The position numbers and the translations under genes were made by a program. 64,000 nt of DNA from Halobellus captivus (GTDB lineage Archaea; Halobacteriota; Halobacteria; Halobacteriales; Haloferacaceae): assembly GCF_003697845.1 (NCBI RefSeq), contig NZ_RDQE01000001.1, positions 1-64,000 on the forward strand. The letters run 5' to 3'. Under the pieces are notes generated by a model. The model made no database searches, was not told the origin of the DNA, and saw only the letters and a program-made list of their open reading frames with translations. The first letter of the stretch is position 1. Each line of letters opens with the position of its first letter. Shown one piece after another: positions 1 to 7,918 of the stretch.

Positions 1-82
1 CGGTGTACACAGTCGTCGCCTCCTCATTCCTCTCGCAAAGAAGCCTCGATAAGCCGCTGCTGTCACGCGGTTTCTCTCTTAG

Positions 83-1000
83 CTAAAGACGGATGATGCC
101 TACTACAACCTCACGTCCACCCACCACGATGCGGTCAGCACTGCCAGGGCAACGTTCCAGGTCGAGACTGGCTTCACCGAGACCCACGACACCGTCCATA
201 TTGCCCGCTACACCGGGACAGGGTGGACAGATCTCGGTGCTGACCGGATCAACCCTGGTGTCTACCAGGTGACCTTGGACGGGTTCAGCCGGTTCGCTGT
301 CTATGGGGTCAACGAGACCGATGGCCAGGAACCGGGTGATGGGACGAACGAGACCGATCCCGGTACCGAGCCCGGGACCAACGAGACGGATGGAACGACG
401 GCTCCCACCTGTGGCGATGGACAGTGTACCGGGAACGAGACCTGGGATTCCTGTCCGGGTGATTGTCCTAAACCGGATCGTGTCGTTGAGGCCGAATCTG
501 TACTAAATGCCGCAGAAGGCAATATCAGTCAGGGTGATCCAGGATACAGTGCGTTCCAACAGGCACAAAAAGCGTATGAGAATGAGAATTTTGAACGGGC
601 AGCAGAGCTCGCCACCCAGGCACTTGAACAGTACCGGGAGACACAGCAGGAGGGGCAGACAGTGCCGTGGCTGCCGATTATTGTTGGTGTGCTTGGTGTC
701 GTCCTTGTCGGTGCTTTTGTGCTGAAACGCAGGACCGCATCCGGTATAGTAAATGGGGAGTCGGGAAATGATCGAGACGAGGCTGGTCTAGATACACCAG
801 CACATGAGGTTGATGATCGTCTTGATGAGGTCTCTGACCGGGTTCGTGATGCAATTCAGGCAGGAACCTATCCGAAACGGACGCGGGAACGCATCTATGA
901 ACTCCTCAACGAAGCCATTGAGGCTGTCCAGCAGGATGATTATCTCAAGGCCAAACGTGTCCTTGATCATCTTGAAAACGTTATGGACGAGAACGCGTGA
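83..1000 (+). pseudogene. 5'-truncated surface glycoprotein with PGF-pre-PGF-like region and CGDG-C domain
   Basis: The frame is open from an in-frame TAG at 80-82 to the stop at 998-1000, but there is no ATG before a GTG at 269, and the coding pattern clearly begins upstream of that GTG. The first part (TGTGWTDLG, then FSRFAVYGV) resembles the end of the PGF-pre-PGF domain of archaeal surface proteins. It is followed by a Thr/Gly-rich linker with N-glycosylation-type NETD repeats, a cysteine motif (CGDGQCTGNE, DSCPGDC) that I associate with DPANN and other archaeal exported proteins, a helical region, one transmembrane segment near VPWLPIIVGVLG followed by KRR, and an acidic helical cytoplasmic tail. 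It looks like the C-terminal part of a type I membrane surface protein that lost its N-terminus. A frameshift near base 80 is the alternative. Confidence 0.6.
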
Positions 1001-1043
1001 TACTAGGACCGGTCTTGTTCCAATTTTCTGGAATTTCGTCGGT

Positions 1044-1499
1044 CTAATCAATTCCTAGTATATTTCCGCCCTTGCGATGGATGAAGCGGTTGATTTCATT
1101 TCCTAAGAGCCAGCCCAGGTACAGACTGGGCAGCATAGTGAAAGACCTAAAAATATATATCGCGCCCTGACGTAAAAAAAGCGGGTGTAACATAGTTTCT
1201 ATACCTGCTGAGATCCCCAGAAATGGTGCGGCAGCTACCAGATTCAACGCTCCCGAGACCCCTCCGAATCCAGTCTCCCCTTTCTGACCCTCTCTATACT
1301 CATAGAGCCTCTTCGTGATTGTATAGCTCAGCGGGAGAAAGACAACCGTCGGAGTTAGCAATAACAGGATATGCATCTCCGGAAGAGAAAAATTCCTCCA
1401 ACTTCCAAGATTCACTACCAACATCGCCGGAGGAATCGAAATCGTCAGAAGAACGGCCTCCCACAACAGTACAAACTTGTAATGTGGTCTAAAACCCAT
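1044..1499 (-). CDS. Small polytopic membrane protein, unknown function
   Basis: A 151-residue protein with about four hydrophobic segments: near residues 8-30 (FVLLWEAVLLTI), 42-62 (MHILLLLTPTVVFLPL), a Gly/Ala-rich one near 84-100, and one near 118-132. A basic tail follows (RFIHRKGG). It starts with ATG and converges on the truncated surface protein gene to its left, with a 43-base gap. I recognise no family. Its base composition is lower in GC than the right-hand chromosome, matching the element. Confidence 0.5.
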   Translation of the reverse strand: MGFRPHYKFVLLWEAVLLTISIPPAMLVVNLGSWRNFSLPEMHILLLLTPTVVFLPLSYTITKRLYEYREGQKGETGFGGVSGALNLVAAAPFLGISAGIETMLHPLFLRQGAIYIFRSFTMLPSLYLGWLLGNEINRFIHRKGGNILGID

Positions 1500-1656
1500 C
1501 GCTCAAAGACTAACTTCGACAAATCTTTATTTAATTTGGTCGAAAGTAACTTGAGCCGTCCAAAACGAGGAGTACCTCCGGCCGGCCCGAGTCTTGGATC
1601 GGGTCGAAGAGCTCCTCGACGATCAGGAGTGACGCTATCCGAACAGAGATACGCTG

Positions 1657-2139
1657 TTAACGGATGTGGGTGGTATCGAGGCGTCCGACCGGTCGGAGGT
1701 CGCCTTCGTCGAACCAGAGGTTGAGTTCACGTTCCGCAGCATCTCGGTCCTCTGCTGCGTGGACCAGGTTCTTGACCGGTTTGGCTTCGTTGTTGGCGTG
1801 CTGGGTGGTGATGTGGGCGTGGTCGCCACGGATGGTTCCCGGTGCTGCGTTGTGGGGTTCTGTGTCGCCGACGAGTTTGCGGGCTGTCGAGACGGCCTCG
1901 ACTCCTTCGTAGGCAACGGCGATGACCGGTTGATCCACCATGTAGTCGAGTAAGGTGGGGTAGAAGTCTTCGTCGTGGTGTTCCTCGTAGTGCTGCGCGA
2001 TACGGTCTTCACTGGGGTAGGTGAGTTCGAGGCCGAGGAGTTCGAGGCCGGCGGTCTGGAACCGTTCCAAGATGTCAGGGATCAGGCCGCGTTGGACACC
2101 GTCCGGTTTGACCAGTACAAGCGTTCGCTCTACCGCCAT
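1657..2139 (-). CDS. ndk: Nucleoside diphosphate kinase
   Basis: A 160-residue protein matching the NDK family over its whole length: N-terminal TLVLVKPDGVQRG with the phosphate-binding lysine at residue 11, APGTIRGD at about 99-106, and KNLVHAAED with the phospho-accepting histidine at 127. NDK transfers the gamma phosphate from ATP to NDPs through that histidine. The usual His-Gly-Ser-Asp context is altered to His-Ala-Ala-Glu-Asp and there is a longer 107-122 loop, so it is a divergent copy. It lies inside the mobile element, not in a housekeeping context, and is probably a second copy in the cell that could boost dNTP supply during element replication (inference). It stands alone between unrelated genes. 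Confidence 0.9.
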   Translation of the reverse strand: MAVERTLVLVKPDGVQRGLIPDILERFQTAGLELLGLELTYPSEDRIAQHYEEHHDEDFYPTLLDYMVDQPVIAVAYEGVEAVSTARKLVGDTEPHNAAPGTIRGDHAHITTQHANNEAKPVKNLVHAAEDRDAAERELNLWFDEGDLRPVGRLDTTHIR

Positions 2140-2199
2140 ACCGGCAGTAACGGCTCTGTATCCTAGGATCTTTCGCTTCCCCCTCTCCTACCGGCTGGT

Positions 2200-3009
2200 T
2201 CACTGGAGATCCGGTGGCAGCCTGGTATCGGTTTCTGTGAGTCGTGTTGCACCCTGTTCGATAGCCTGATCCACGGAAAGCTGGTCGTTCATCACGAACA
2301 GGTGCTGGCCTCCTTGACGAAGGCGGACGACTGCATTCCGGAGGATGGTACTGTGGTCCTGATCACGGTCGATGACGACGCAGTAGGGCTCAATGTCGTC
2401 GACGACATTGATCTGGTAGAAGTGCTCGTGAAGGATGTCCTCGACTGTCTCCAGGTCGTTGTCAGTGGAGACTTCGAAGCGGTAGGCATCCGGGTTGTAG
2501 TACTGCCGGAGCTTCTCGAAGACGTCGTCGTTGTCGAAGTACTGTTTGAACAGGTAGGTGTCGTTGCTCTCGAAGACGTTGATCTGGTCGCGGTCGACGT
2601 CGAAGGCCGGCATCGCATACTGGACTATGGGCCGGGTCCACGTGAAGATTCCCTGCAATCCAGCGCGTAGCCTGGCTGTCAGCGTTGTCTCCGTTGGTTC
2701 AGTGATCGGTTCCCAGGTCTCGGTCTCGGCGTCGTATGTGACGTTGTTCCACTGAAGCTGGTAGACGTCGCCGTGTGTTCCTGGCTGTGGTCTGATGCTG
2801 ACGGTGACCGGTGTGCCGTGAATAAGCAGGTCCTGGACAGTTCGTAGAACCTGGTTCGGGGAGAGTGTGTCGTGGGTGCCGCCAACGATCTCGGTGTTGT
2901 CTCCGGTTGTCAGGGATAACCACCTGTACGAGTCACGTGGGTGAGACAGTGGTATCTGTGTTGGGCGAGGGCCGGGTTCGGTTGCCGGATCTAGCGAACA
3001 GGGTGTCAG
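2200..3009 (-). CDS. Hypothetical protein with probable CTG start
   Basis: I do not recognise this protein. The frame is strongly coding (acidic, haloarchaeal codon use) far upstream of the first TTG at 2658; segments such as TGDNTEIVGG and VYQLQWNNVTYD are read from about 2913 onward. No ATG or GTG exists in frame. A CTG at 3009-3007 overlaps the TGA stop of the upstream nuclease gene as CTGA, just where ATGA would be expected, and gives 269 residues. An alternative CTG at 2913 follows an AGGTGG Shine-Dalgarno-like stretch. It is the third gene of an ArsR regulator-nuclease operon, so it may work with the nuclease. The C-terminal half is acidic and mixed alpha/beta by inspection. Confidence 0.6.
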   Translation of the reverse strand: MTPCSLDPATEPGPRPTQIPLSHPRDSYRWLSLTTGDNTEIVGGTHDTLSPNQVLRTVQDLLIHGTPVTVSIRPQPGTHGDVYQLQWNNVTYDAETETWEPITEPTETTLTARLRAGLQGIFTWTRPIVQYAMPAFDVDRDQINVFESNDTYLFKQYFDNDDVFEKLRQYYNPDAYRFEVSTDNDLETVEDILHEHFYQINVVDDIEPYCVVIDRDQDHSTILRNAVVRLRQGGQHLFVMNDQLSVDQAIEQGATRLTETDTRLPPDLQ

Positions 3010-4043
3010 GTCTGGTTGACGGTGACGCGGGTGGTCAGGTTATCAGTGGTCTCGGAGAGGTCTTTCTCGAACTCGGCCGGGTTCGTCAAGTAGCGGTCTG
3101 GATCATAGATGAAACAGAGGAGTGTCTCACAGTTCGTATCGCTCCGGTAGTGCTCTTTGTCTTCTGCCAGCTCTGTCCGTATCTTTTTCGGGTGGCTGTT
3201 GGCTCTGACGCGTTTGGTCTCGATCCCGATGTTTTCGTCTTCGAGCAAGAAATCGATCCGGGGTGAGACACCGGCGTGACGTTTCAGGTAGTTCTCGTCC
3301 CGGATATCATCGAAGTACAGCCGCAGAAGTGCATGGAGCAGATACTGGACATCGTATTCATCATCCATCTGCAGTGGTGGCCGATCCCGACTTCGATTCG
3401 CTAACTGCCGTGTGATGTGCCCAAACCGTTCGAAAAGCAGCTCCACCTTCTCGACCGCTCCCCGATCAAGGGAGACCGGGTTCTCTAACTCTAACTCGGG
3501 GACCTCACCTGTATACCGCGTACGGAAGAAGTCATAGAAGACGTGGCTGAACGTCAGGACATTACGGAAATCCTCCGCCTGTCCACTATCGATGACTTCA
3601 CCGGACGGAATCTCGACGCCTTCCCACTCATCATCTTCGAAAAAGCCGAGCTCGATCGCACGTGGACCAACCCTGAACGCAAGGGCATCGAACGAGTGTT
3701 CCACGCGAGGCGGTGTCCCTCGCATCGAGCGTTGTTCCTCCCGCTCATAGGTCCCGTCGACGTCCTCGATGGTCTCGAAAAACGTGGGATGGCTCTCGGA
3801 TTCAAGCCAGGAGTCCACGAGCTCGACGACCGTGACGATCTGGTCCGTGGTGAGCTGACTGAGTGTCACCGATTCTTCCTGATCGGTCTTGACCTTCTGT
3901 CCCGGCCCCAGTGTGGCCTCTTCCCTGGTGACGTGAAGGTCGATACCGTCAGTGGTTTCGATCAGGATAACGCTGACCAGGACGGATTTGTCCTTGTCCG
4001 TGGTCGAGGCGGTCTTGATCAGTGAGGTCAGGCTCTTGCGCAC
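3006..4043 (-). CDS. DpnII/MboI-like PD-(D/E)XK nuclease domain protein
   Basis: A 345-residue protein starting at GTG. The C-terminal 120 residues carry the pattern YLLHALLRLYFDD, then RIDFLLED, IGIETKRVR and ETLLCFIYDPDRY. These correspond to the nuclease fold with catalytic Asp (RIDF) and Glu-x-Lys (IETK), as in the DpnII/MboI-related restriction-endonuclease-like family. The N-terminal two thirds are not recognised and may be a sensor or effector part. It lies 6 bases downstream of an ArsR-type regulator, and the next gene begins inside its stop codon, so the three form an operon, divergent from the ubiquitin-like operon. A role in defence against foreign DNA is likely but inferred. Confidence 0.75.
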   Translation of the reverse strand: MRKSLTSLIKTASTTDKDKSVLVSVILIETTDGIDLHVTREEATLGPGQKVKTDQEESVTLSQLTTDQIVTVVELVDSWLESESHPTFFETIEDVDGTYEREEQRSMRGTPPRVEHSFDALAFRVGPRAIELGFFEDDEWEGVEIPSGEVIDSGQAEDFRNVLTFSHVFYDFFRTRYTGEVPELELENPVSLDRGAVEKVELLFERFGHITRQLANRSRDRPPLQMDDEYDVQYLLHALLRLYFDDIRDENYLKRHAGVSPRIDFLLEDENIGIETKRVRANSHPKKIRTELAEDKEHYRSDTNCETLLCFIYDPDRYLTNPAEFEKDLSETTDNLTTRVTVNQT

Positions 4044-4049
4044 CGGTCA

Positions 4050-4481
4050 TCACCCCTCCGTCTCGCTGCCTGTTTCATCGATACGCCGCCACTTTTCAGT
4101 CTTCACCGCTCGTTCCAGTTCTGACTCATCGACCGGGAGACCAGGTCCTTCACTGTGTTCCTCCCGGATAGCTGTTTCAAGCTCTTCTGCCCGTTCCATG
4201 ATATTGAGGAGTCGATCAGCATCCTGTTCCAAAAGCTGGATGACGTACTCGCCCAGCGGTGTCAGTTCGAAATCACTGTCAACGTCCGTTGGGCGGAACA
4301 TAAGCCCTTCCCGGATGAGGATCCGTTGATGATCCTGTAGTGCACCCCGTGACATACCGACTCTGTCAGCGGCCTCTGTCAGGGGATCTCCGTCCTCGAC
4401 TGCTTGGAGGATCGCAATCCGGGCTGGATGCCCGACACCTTTGAACATATCAGCAAGACGCTCCAGATCGTCTGCATCCAT
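4050..4481 (-). CDS. ArsR-family winged-helix regulator
   Basis: A 143-residue protein. Residues 5-75 match an ArsR-type winged helix: LADMFKGVGHPARIAILQAV, then DPLTEAADRVGMSRGALQDHQRILIREGL, followed by a wing and TPLGEYVIQLL. The C-terminal part is helical and charged. It has no metal-binding Cys cluster, so it is not an arsenic sensor. It is the first gene of the leftward nuclease operon and faces the rightward ubiquitin-like operon across a 149-base divergent promoter region holding two direct repeats. It probably controls one or both operons (inference). Confidence 0.8.
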   Translation of the reverse strand: MDADDLERLADMFKGVGHPARIAILQAVEDGDPLTEAADRVGMSRGALQDHQRILIREGLMFRPTDVDSDFELTPLGEYVIQLLEQDADRLLNIMERAEELETAIREEHSEGPGLPVDESELERAVKTEKWRRIDETGSETEG

Positions 4482-4553
4482 AGCGAAGTTCTGTTCCTCG
4501 TTTCCCAGCGTTCACAGTCCTAGCAGGTATATCTGTGGCACTCGAGAACCGCA

Positions 4554-4586
4554 TTGATACAGTAAAAACATTTGATACAGAGAAAA
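4554..4586. promoter_or_regulatory. Two direct repeats in the divergent promoter region
   Basis: The motif TTGATACAG followed by two bases and AAAA occurs at 4554-4567 and again at 4572-4585, an 18-base spacing, between the ArsR-type regulator and the ubiquitin-like gene. It is a reasonable operator for the neighbouring regulator. A TATA-like TTAAG stretch follows at about 4587. Confidence 0.4.
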
Positions 4587-4630
4587 CCTTAAGCATGTCT
4601 GTCCTGTACCGTCTCACTGGAGGAGGGACG

Positions 4631-4864
4631 ATGTCGAATGAGAAACGGACCATTCAGGTCGAAGGTGAACAGTTGACCATCGATCAGACCACCACAGTAC
4701 AGGAGCTGAAAGAAGCCGTCGGGGCCGCCGACGATGATATCGCGACCTACACCGAAGACGGTGAAATCGTTGCCCTCGGCAACCGGGACAACGTCCATCG
4801 TAACGTCCCAGAAGGTGCGAATATCAGTTTCCAGCCGGGGAAAGGCACCGTCTTCGGCCACTAA
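4631..4864 (+). CDS. Ubiquitin-like (beta-grasp) modifier protein
   Basis: A 77-residue protein chosen to start at ATG 4631 because a strong Shine-Dalgarno (GGAGGAGGGA) ends three bases before it. The sequence has the layout of a ubiquitin-like fold: beta strand TIQVEGEQLTI, helix VQELKEAVGA, then short strands ending in NISFQPGKGTVFGH. The C-terminus is Gly-His rather than Gly-Gly, so loss of one residue would expose a terminal glycine, a job suited to the JAB peptidase encoded two genes downstream. With an E2-like gene and a JAB-E1 fusion in the same operon, it is most likely the protein that is conjugated to targets. It is distinct from the haloarchaeal SAMP proteins, which function without an E2. 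Confidence 0.75.
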   Translation: MSNEKRTIQVEGEQLTIDQTTTVQELKEAVGAADDDIATYTEDGEIVALGNRDNVHRNVPEGANISFQPGKGTVFGH

Positions 4865-4884
4865 CCCGCCCGAGGTGACTGGTC

Positions 4885-5256
4885 ATGGATCAGCAACGCC
4901 TCGTACGGGAGGTCAACGAACTCCAGCAGGACTGGCCGGTGAAATGGAGCCTGGATAAGCAGTACGTGATGATCACGACATACGGGTACCCACAGGGCTG
5001 GAGTCCACGGACGGCTCCCCTGTTTTTCAGTCTCCCCGATGTTTATCCGCGGCAGCCACCGGATGTCTTTCTCCCGCCCGATATGCGGTACAAGGGGTCG
5101 ACGGTCATCCATCAGCTGTCACCGAACGATGACGGCTGGTTCAAGTGGTGTATCGAGGAGTTGGACTGGAAGCCCAGGCATCACCGTCTCATGACGATGG
5201 TCGAGTTGATGAACCGGTCACTGACCAAGCCCTACCGTAGCCGGATCGTCAAATGA
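4885..5256 (+). CDS. E2-like ubiquitin-conjugating enzyme
   Basis: A 123-residue protein with the prokaryotic E2 (UBC-fold) layout: an N-terminal helix, strands including YVMITTYGYP, the loop LPDVYPRQPPDVFLPPDM that corresponds to the conserved 'YP..PP' region of E2 enzymes, and then WFKWCIEELDW. Cys89 in that motif is the only cysteine and the natural acceptor of the Ubl thioester. A C-terminal helix (MTMVELMNRSL) follows. It starts 20 bases after the Ubl gene and overlaps the JAB-E1 gene by the ATGA arrangement, so the three are translated together. E2-type proteins are rare in haloarchaea. Confidence 0.8.
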   Translation: MDQQRLVREVNELQQDWPVKWSLDKQYVMITTYGYPQGWSPRTAPLFFSLPDVYPRQPPDVFLPPDMRYKGSTVIHQLSPNDDGWFKWCIEELDWKPRHHRLMTMVELMNRSLTKPYRSRIVK

Positions 5257-6638
5257 ATCTCACACTGCCTGCACCCGTTCTGCAGCAGCTCCGCACCGAG
5301 CTTGTGCAGGACGACGAACTCGAACGGTTCGCGTACCTGTACTGTGGACAAACAGGGGATGACCTCCTGGCAGCGGAGGTCCATCCGGTTGACCGGGACG
5401 ACTTAGAGGTTATCTCAGAGGGTGCCTGCCGTCCGGACCTCGATGTTGAACGCGGTCATATCGAAGCCTGCATCAACGAGGGCTTGGTCCCGATCATGGT
5501 CCACAGCCATCCATTCGCTGATACACCTGGCTTTTCCGGTGTGGATGTAGCGACGATAGGGAATTACCACACGTGGCTGGCTGGGCTGTACCCTGACACG
5601 GTGTTCGGGTTCATCGTCATCGGTCGGAACGGGATCGCGACAACGGTCTATGACCCGGACCAGGACACATTCGTCGACCTGCCGGTGACGGTGTTGGGTG
5701 AGTGGATGGTGGAGCGGGAGTGGACACTGCCCTCCGAACACTCGGACACGGCGGTCACGGTTGACCACAGCCGCTACGACCGGAACATCCGGGCCGTGAC
5801 CGAGGATGGCCAGCAAGCGGTGGCATCGAGTTCCGTTGCAGTTGTCGGCTGCGGTGGTATCGGTTCGGTCCTCGTTGAGCAACTGGCTCGGCTTGGGGTC
5901 AAAGAGTTCACCTTGATCGATCCCGACAGCATCGAGGCATCCAACCTCCCACGACTGGTTGGATCCTTCCCTGAACACGTCGATCGACCGAAAGTCACGG
6001 TCCTACAGAACCATCTGTGGCACATCGCACCGGAATGTGAGGTCACCACCGTACAACAACCAGTCCAGGACGCAGCGGAGCATCTAGACGACATTGATGT
6101 GATCCTCGCCGGCGTGGACCAAGTCTCAGCACGGATGTGGCTCAACGAATATGCCGTCCGTCACCTGACACCGTACATCGATGCCGGCTCCATCATCGAA
6201 ACCGGTGACGATGAAGTAGTGGAAACGATGGATGGCTACGTCCAGACAATCGTTCCCGGTGTCAACGCCTGCTTCGACTGCCTCGACCGTGGTGACCACG
6301 AACAGGCCCGGCTCGAACAACTGACCGAGGACGAACTCGAGGAACAGATCGAGCGGGGCTATGTCGATGAATCCCAGCTTGTACCTGAACCAGCGGTCAT
6401 CCATCTCAACGGGACGGTGGCCTCATCAGCGGTCAACGAGTTCACAAAGCTGGTCACCGGATTCGATGTGCCGGCGGACTTCATCCGGTACGATGGCTTA
6501 GACAACGATGTAACGGAGGTATCGACCCACTGTTCCTCGACCTGTCTTACCTGTAGCAACCAGCTGGGTCGGGGGGATTACGCTGTCGACGATGACCCTG
6601 CTGAAGGCGATCCCCCAGGAACCCCTAACATGGCATGA
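5253..6638 (+). CDS. JAB peptidase-E1 (ThiF-like) fusion
   Basis: A 461-residue two-domain protein. Residues 20-130 are a JAB/JAMM metallopeptidase: acidic residues near E22/E24 and a perfect HSHP, seven residues, then SGVD (H84, H86, S95, D98). Residues 180-461 are an E1-type adenylation domain: VAVVGCGGIGSVLVEQLARLG (nucleotide site, near 195-215), LIDPDSIEASNLPRL, and two CxxC pairs (CFDC and CLTC) that would bind zinc. The E1 half would activate the Ubl and pass it to the E2; the JAB half would trim the Ubl C-terminus or remove conjugates. Bacterial antiviral Ubl operons usually encode these two activities as separate genes. Overlaps with both neighbours show tight translational coupling. 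Confidence 0.88.
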   Translation: MNLTLPAPVLQQLRTELVQDDELERFAYLYCGQTGDDLLAAEVHPVDRDDLEVISEGACRPDLDVERGHIEACINEGLVPIMVHSHPFADTPGFSGVDVATIGNYHTWLAGLYPDTVFGFIVIGRNGIATTVYDPDQDTFVDLPVTVLGEWMVEREWTLPSEHSDTAVTVDHSRYDRNIRAVTEDGQQAVASSSVAVVGCGGIGSVLVEQLARLGVKEFTLIDPDSIEASNLPRLVGSFPEHVDRPKVTVLQNHLWHIAPECEVTTVQQPVQDAAEHLDDIDVILAGVDQVSARMWLNEYAVRHLTPYIDAGSIIETGDDEVVETMDGYVQTIVPGVNACFDCLDRGDHEQARLEQLTEDELEEQIERGYVDESQLVPEPAVIHLNGTVASSAVNEFTKLVTGFDVPADFIRYDGLDNDVTEVSTHCSSTCLTCSNQLGRGDYAVDDDPAEGDPPGTPNMA

Positions 6639-6973
6639 CCGAGACCCTGATCTATCTGGTCCTCTGGCTGCTTTTCGGCATCTGCCTCCTGATCTGGATC
6701 TTTGCCGTGATCGGATCTGTGCTTGGGGCACTCATCCCGGGATCACGGACGAACTGGGACAACGCGAAACTCGGTCTCCTTGCCGTGGTTGCCTACCTTG
6801 TCGCTCGATGGCTCACCAACAGTGCTGATACCGGAGACAGAGACCACGGTAGTAACAGGCAGGATCGAGACCGGGGCGGTGGACCTGATCAAGGGAATGA
6901 GTGCTCGATCGAACAGTTGAGCGATGAAGCGGTCCTCGATGAGGTCTTTGGCCAGGACCGCCGCTTTCGATAA
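6635..6973 (+). CDS. Two-helix membrane protein of the ubiquitin-like operon
   Basis: A 112-residue protein with two hydrophobic segments (residues about 4-36 and 48-64), then a polar Asp/Arg/Gly-rich tail ending in an acidic stretch (LSDEAVLDEVFGQDRRFR). It overlaps the JAB-E1 gene by the ATGA arrangement and is thus the fourth gene of the operon. I recognise no family. It could be the membrane partner or target of the conjugation system; this is inferred only from position. Confidence 0.6.
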   Translation: MTETLIYLVLWLLFGICLLIWIFAVIGSVLGALIPGSRTNWDNAKLGLLAVVAYLVARWLTNSADTGDRDHGSNRQDRDRGGGPDQGNECSIEQLSDEAVLDEVFGQDRRFR

Positions 6974-7057
6974 GAGGCTGTCCCGCAACAGGTGTCTCGC
7001 CCCGGTCAGCTGAATCTTTCTCGACCCCGCATACATATCTCTCCGTTAGCTACGGGA

Positions 7058-7918
7058 TCAGGAGGTGTACTCACCGAGCCCTGCCTGTTCCGGTGGATCA
7101 CGAGTTTCACCTGGTTCTAGCTCTGGGACATGACTCCGTCCCTGTCCCTCGTACTCGATCTCGGCGCTGTAGAGTTCCAGATGGGCAGTGTCATCCATCC
7201 CGTACCGGTCTGCGTACCAGTCGATGAACCGGTACGCATCGTCCTCTGTCTCGAACAGGCCACGGACATCGTAGGGGTCGACCTCTTCCTGCACCAGCCG
7301 GTCCCCAGCCGGGTCGTACCAGAAAAACACCGTCTCGGGCGATGGATTCTCAATCTGGAGTCCATCCTCTGTCTCCGGGTACCCGCCGTCCGGGACGAAG
7401 TCCTCGATCCCGGACTGATCGGTCAGGACATCGACCGCGTCCCCGACCTTTTTCGCCCGTGCCTCGTACAGCGAGAAGCTCTCGTAGGTCTCTTTGTCGC
7501 CGTTTTCGGCACGGCGTTCGAGGTACGCTTCAGCGGCTTCCTCGTCCGGGAAAAACGGGATGGTCTGTTCGTCGTTGACCCCGGTGTGTTCCAGGGCGGA
7601 ACCGGTGTCAGGATCCAGCCAGTAGTACACCTTTGATGTCCGTTTCCCGTTGTGGAGGTCATCGAACCCGCCGTCCGTCCGGACCTCTGTTTCTCCGGTC
7701 TCGTCAAGCTGGTAGCCGGCTTCCTCAACCGCTTCCCGGTAGTGGAAGTCCGGGAAGTAGGTGTTGAGGTCCCACTGAAGTTCTCCGTCGTAGGGGTTCC
7801 GGAGGTTCATCCAGTACGGCTTCTCATCCTGCACGTACTGTTTGCGTTCCTCGTACCGTGCCGCCAGGGTTGCCGGATCATCAGTGTACTCTTCGATCAG
7901 GTACCACCCTTCAGTCAG
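7058..7918 (-). CDS. Acidic hypothetical protein with probable CTG start
   Basis: I do not recognise this 286-residue, very acidic protein (segments such as DTGSALEHTGVNDEQ, FFPDEEAAEAYLERR and FETEDDAYRFIDWYADRYG). The open frame runs much further upstream, but that part is a low-complexity shadow of the preceding gene. The biologically sensible start is CTG at 7918-7916 (L/M-TEGWYLIEEY), which overlaps the end of the DUF932-like gene by eight bases (CTGACTGA). No ATG or GTG is available near it. It is the last gene of a three-gene leftward operon. Confidence 0.6.
   Translation of the reverse strand: MTEGWYLIEEYTDDPATLAARYEERKQYVQDEKPYWMNLRNPYDGELQWDLNTYFPDFHYREAVEEAGYQLDETGETEVRTDGGFDDLHNGKRTSKVYYWLDPDTGSALEHTGVNDEQTIPFFPDEEAAEAYLERRAENGDKETYESFSLYEARAKKVGDAVDVLTDQSGIEDFVPDGGYPETEDGLQIENPSPETVFFWYDPAGDRLVQEEVDPYDVRGLFETEDDAYRFIDWYADRYGMDDTAHLELYSAEIEYEGQGRSHVPELEPGETRDPPEQAGLGEYTS

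Noticed and set aside
1-90. Left attachment site at the window edge
   Set aside because: No stretch similar to the tRNA-Thr 3' end was found in the first kilobase or elsewhere on the left.
5253-6638. Molybdopterin or thiamine biosynthesis role of the E1-like gene
   Set aside because: The operon has a Ubl and an E2, and a JAB domain is fused; no molybdopterin or thiamine genes are near.
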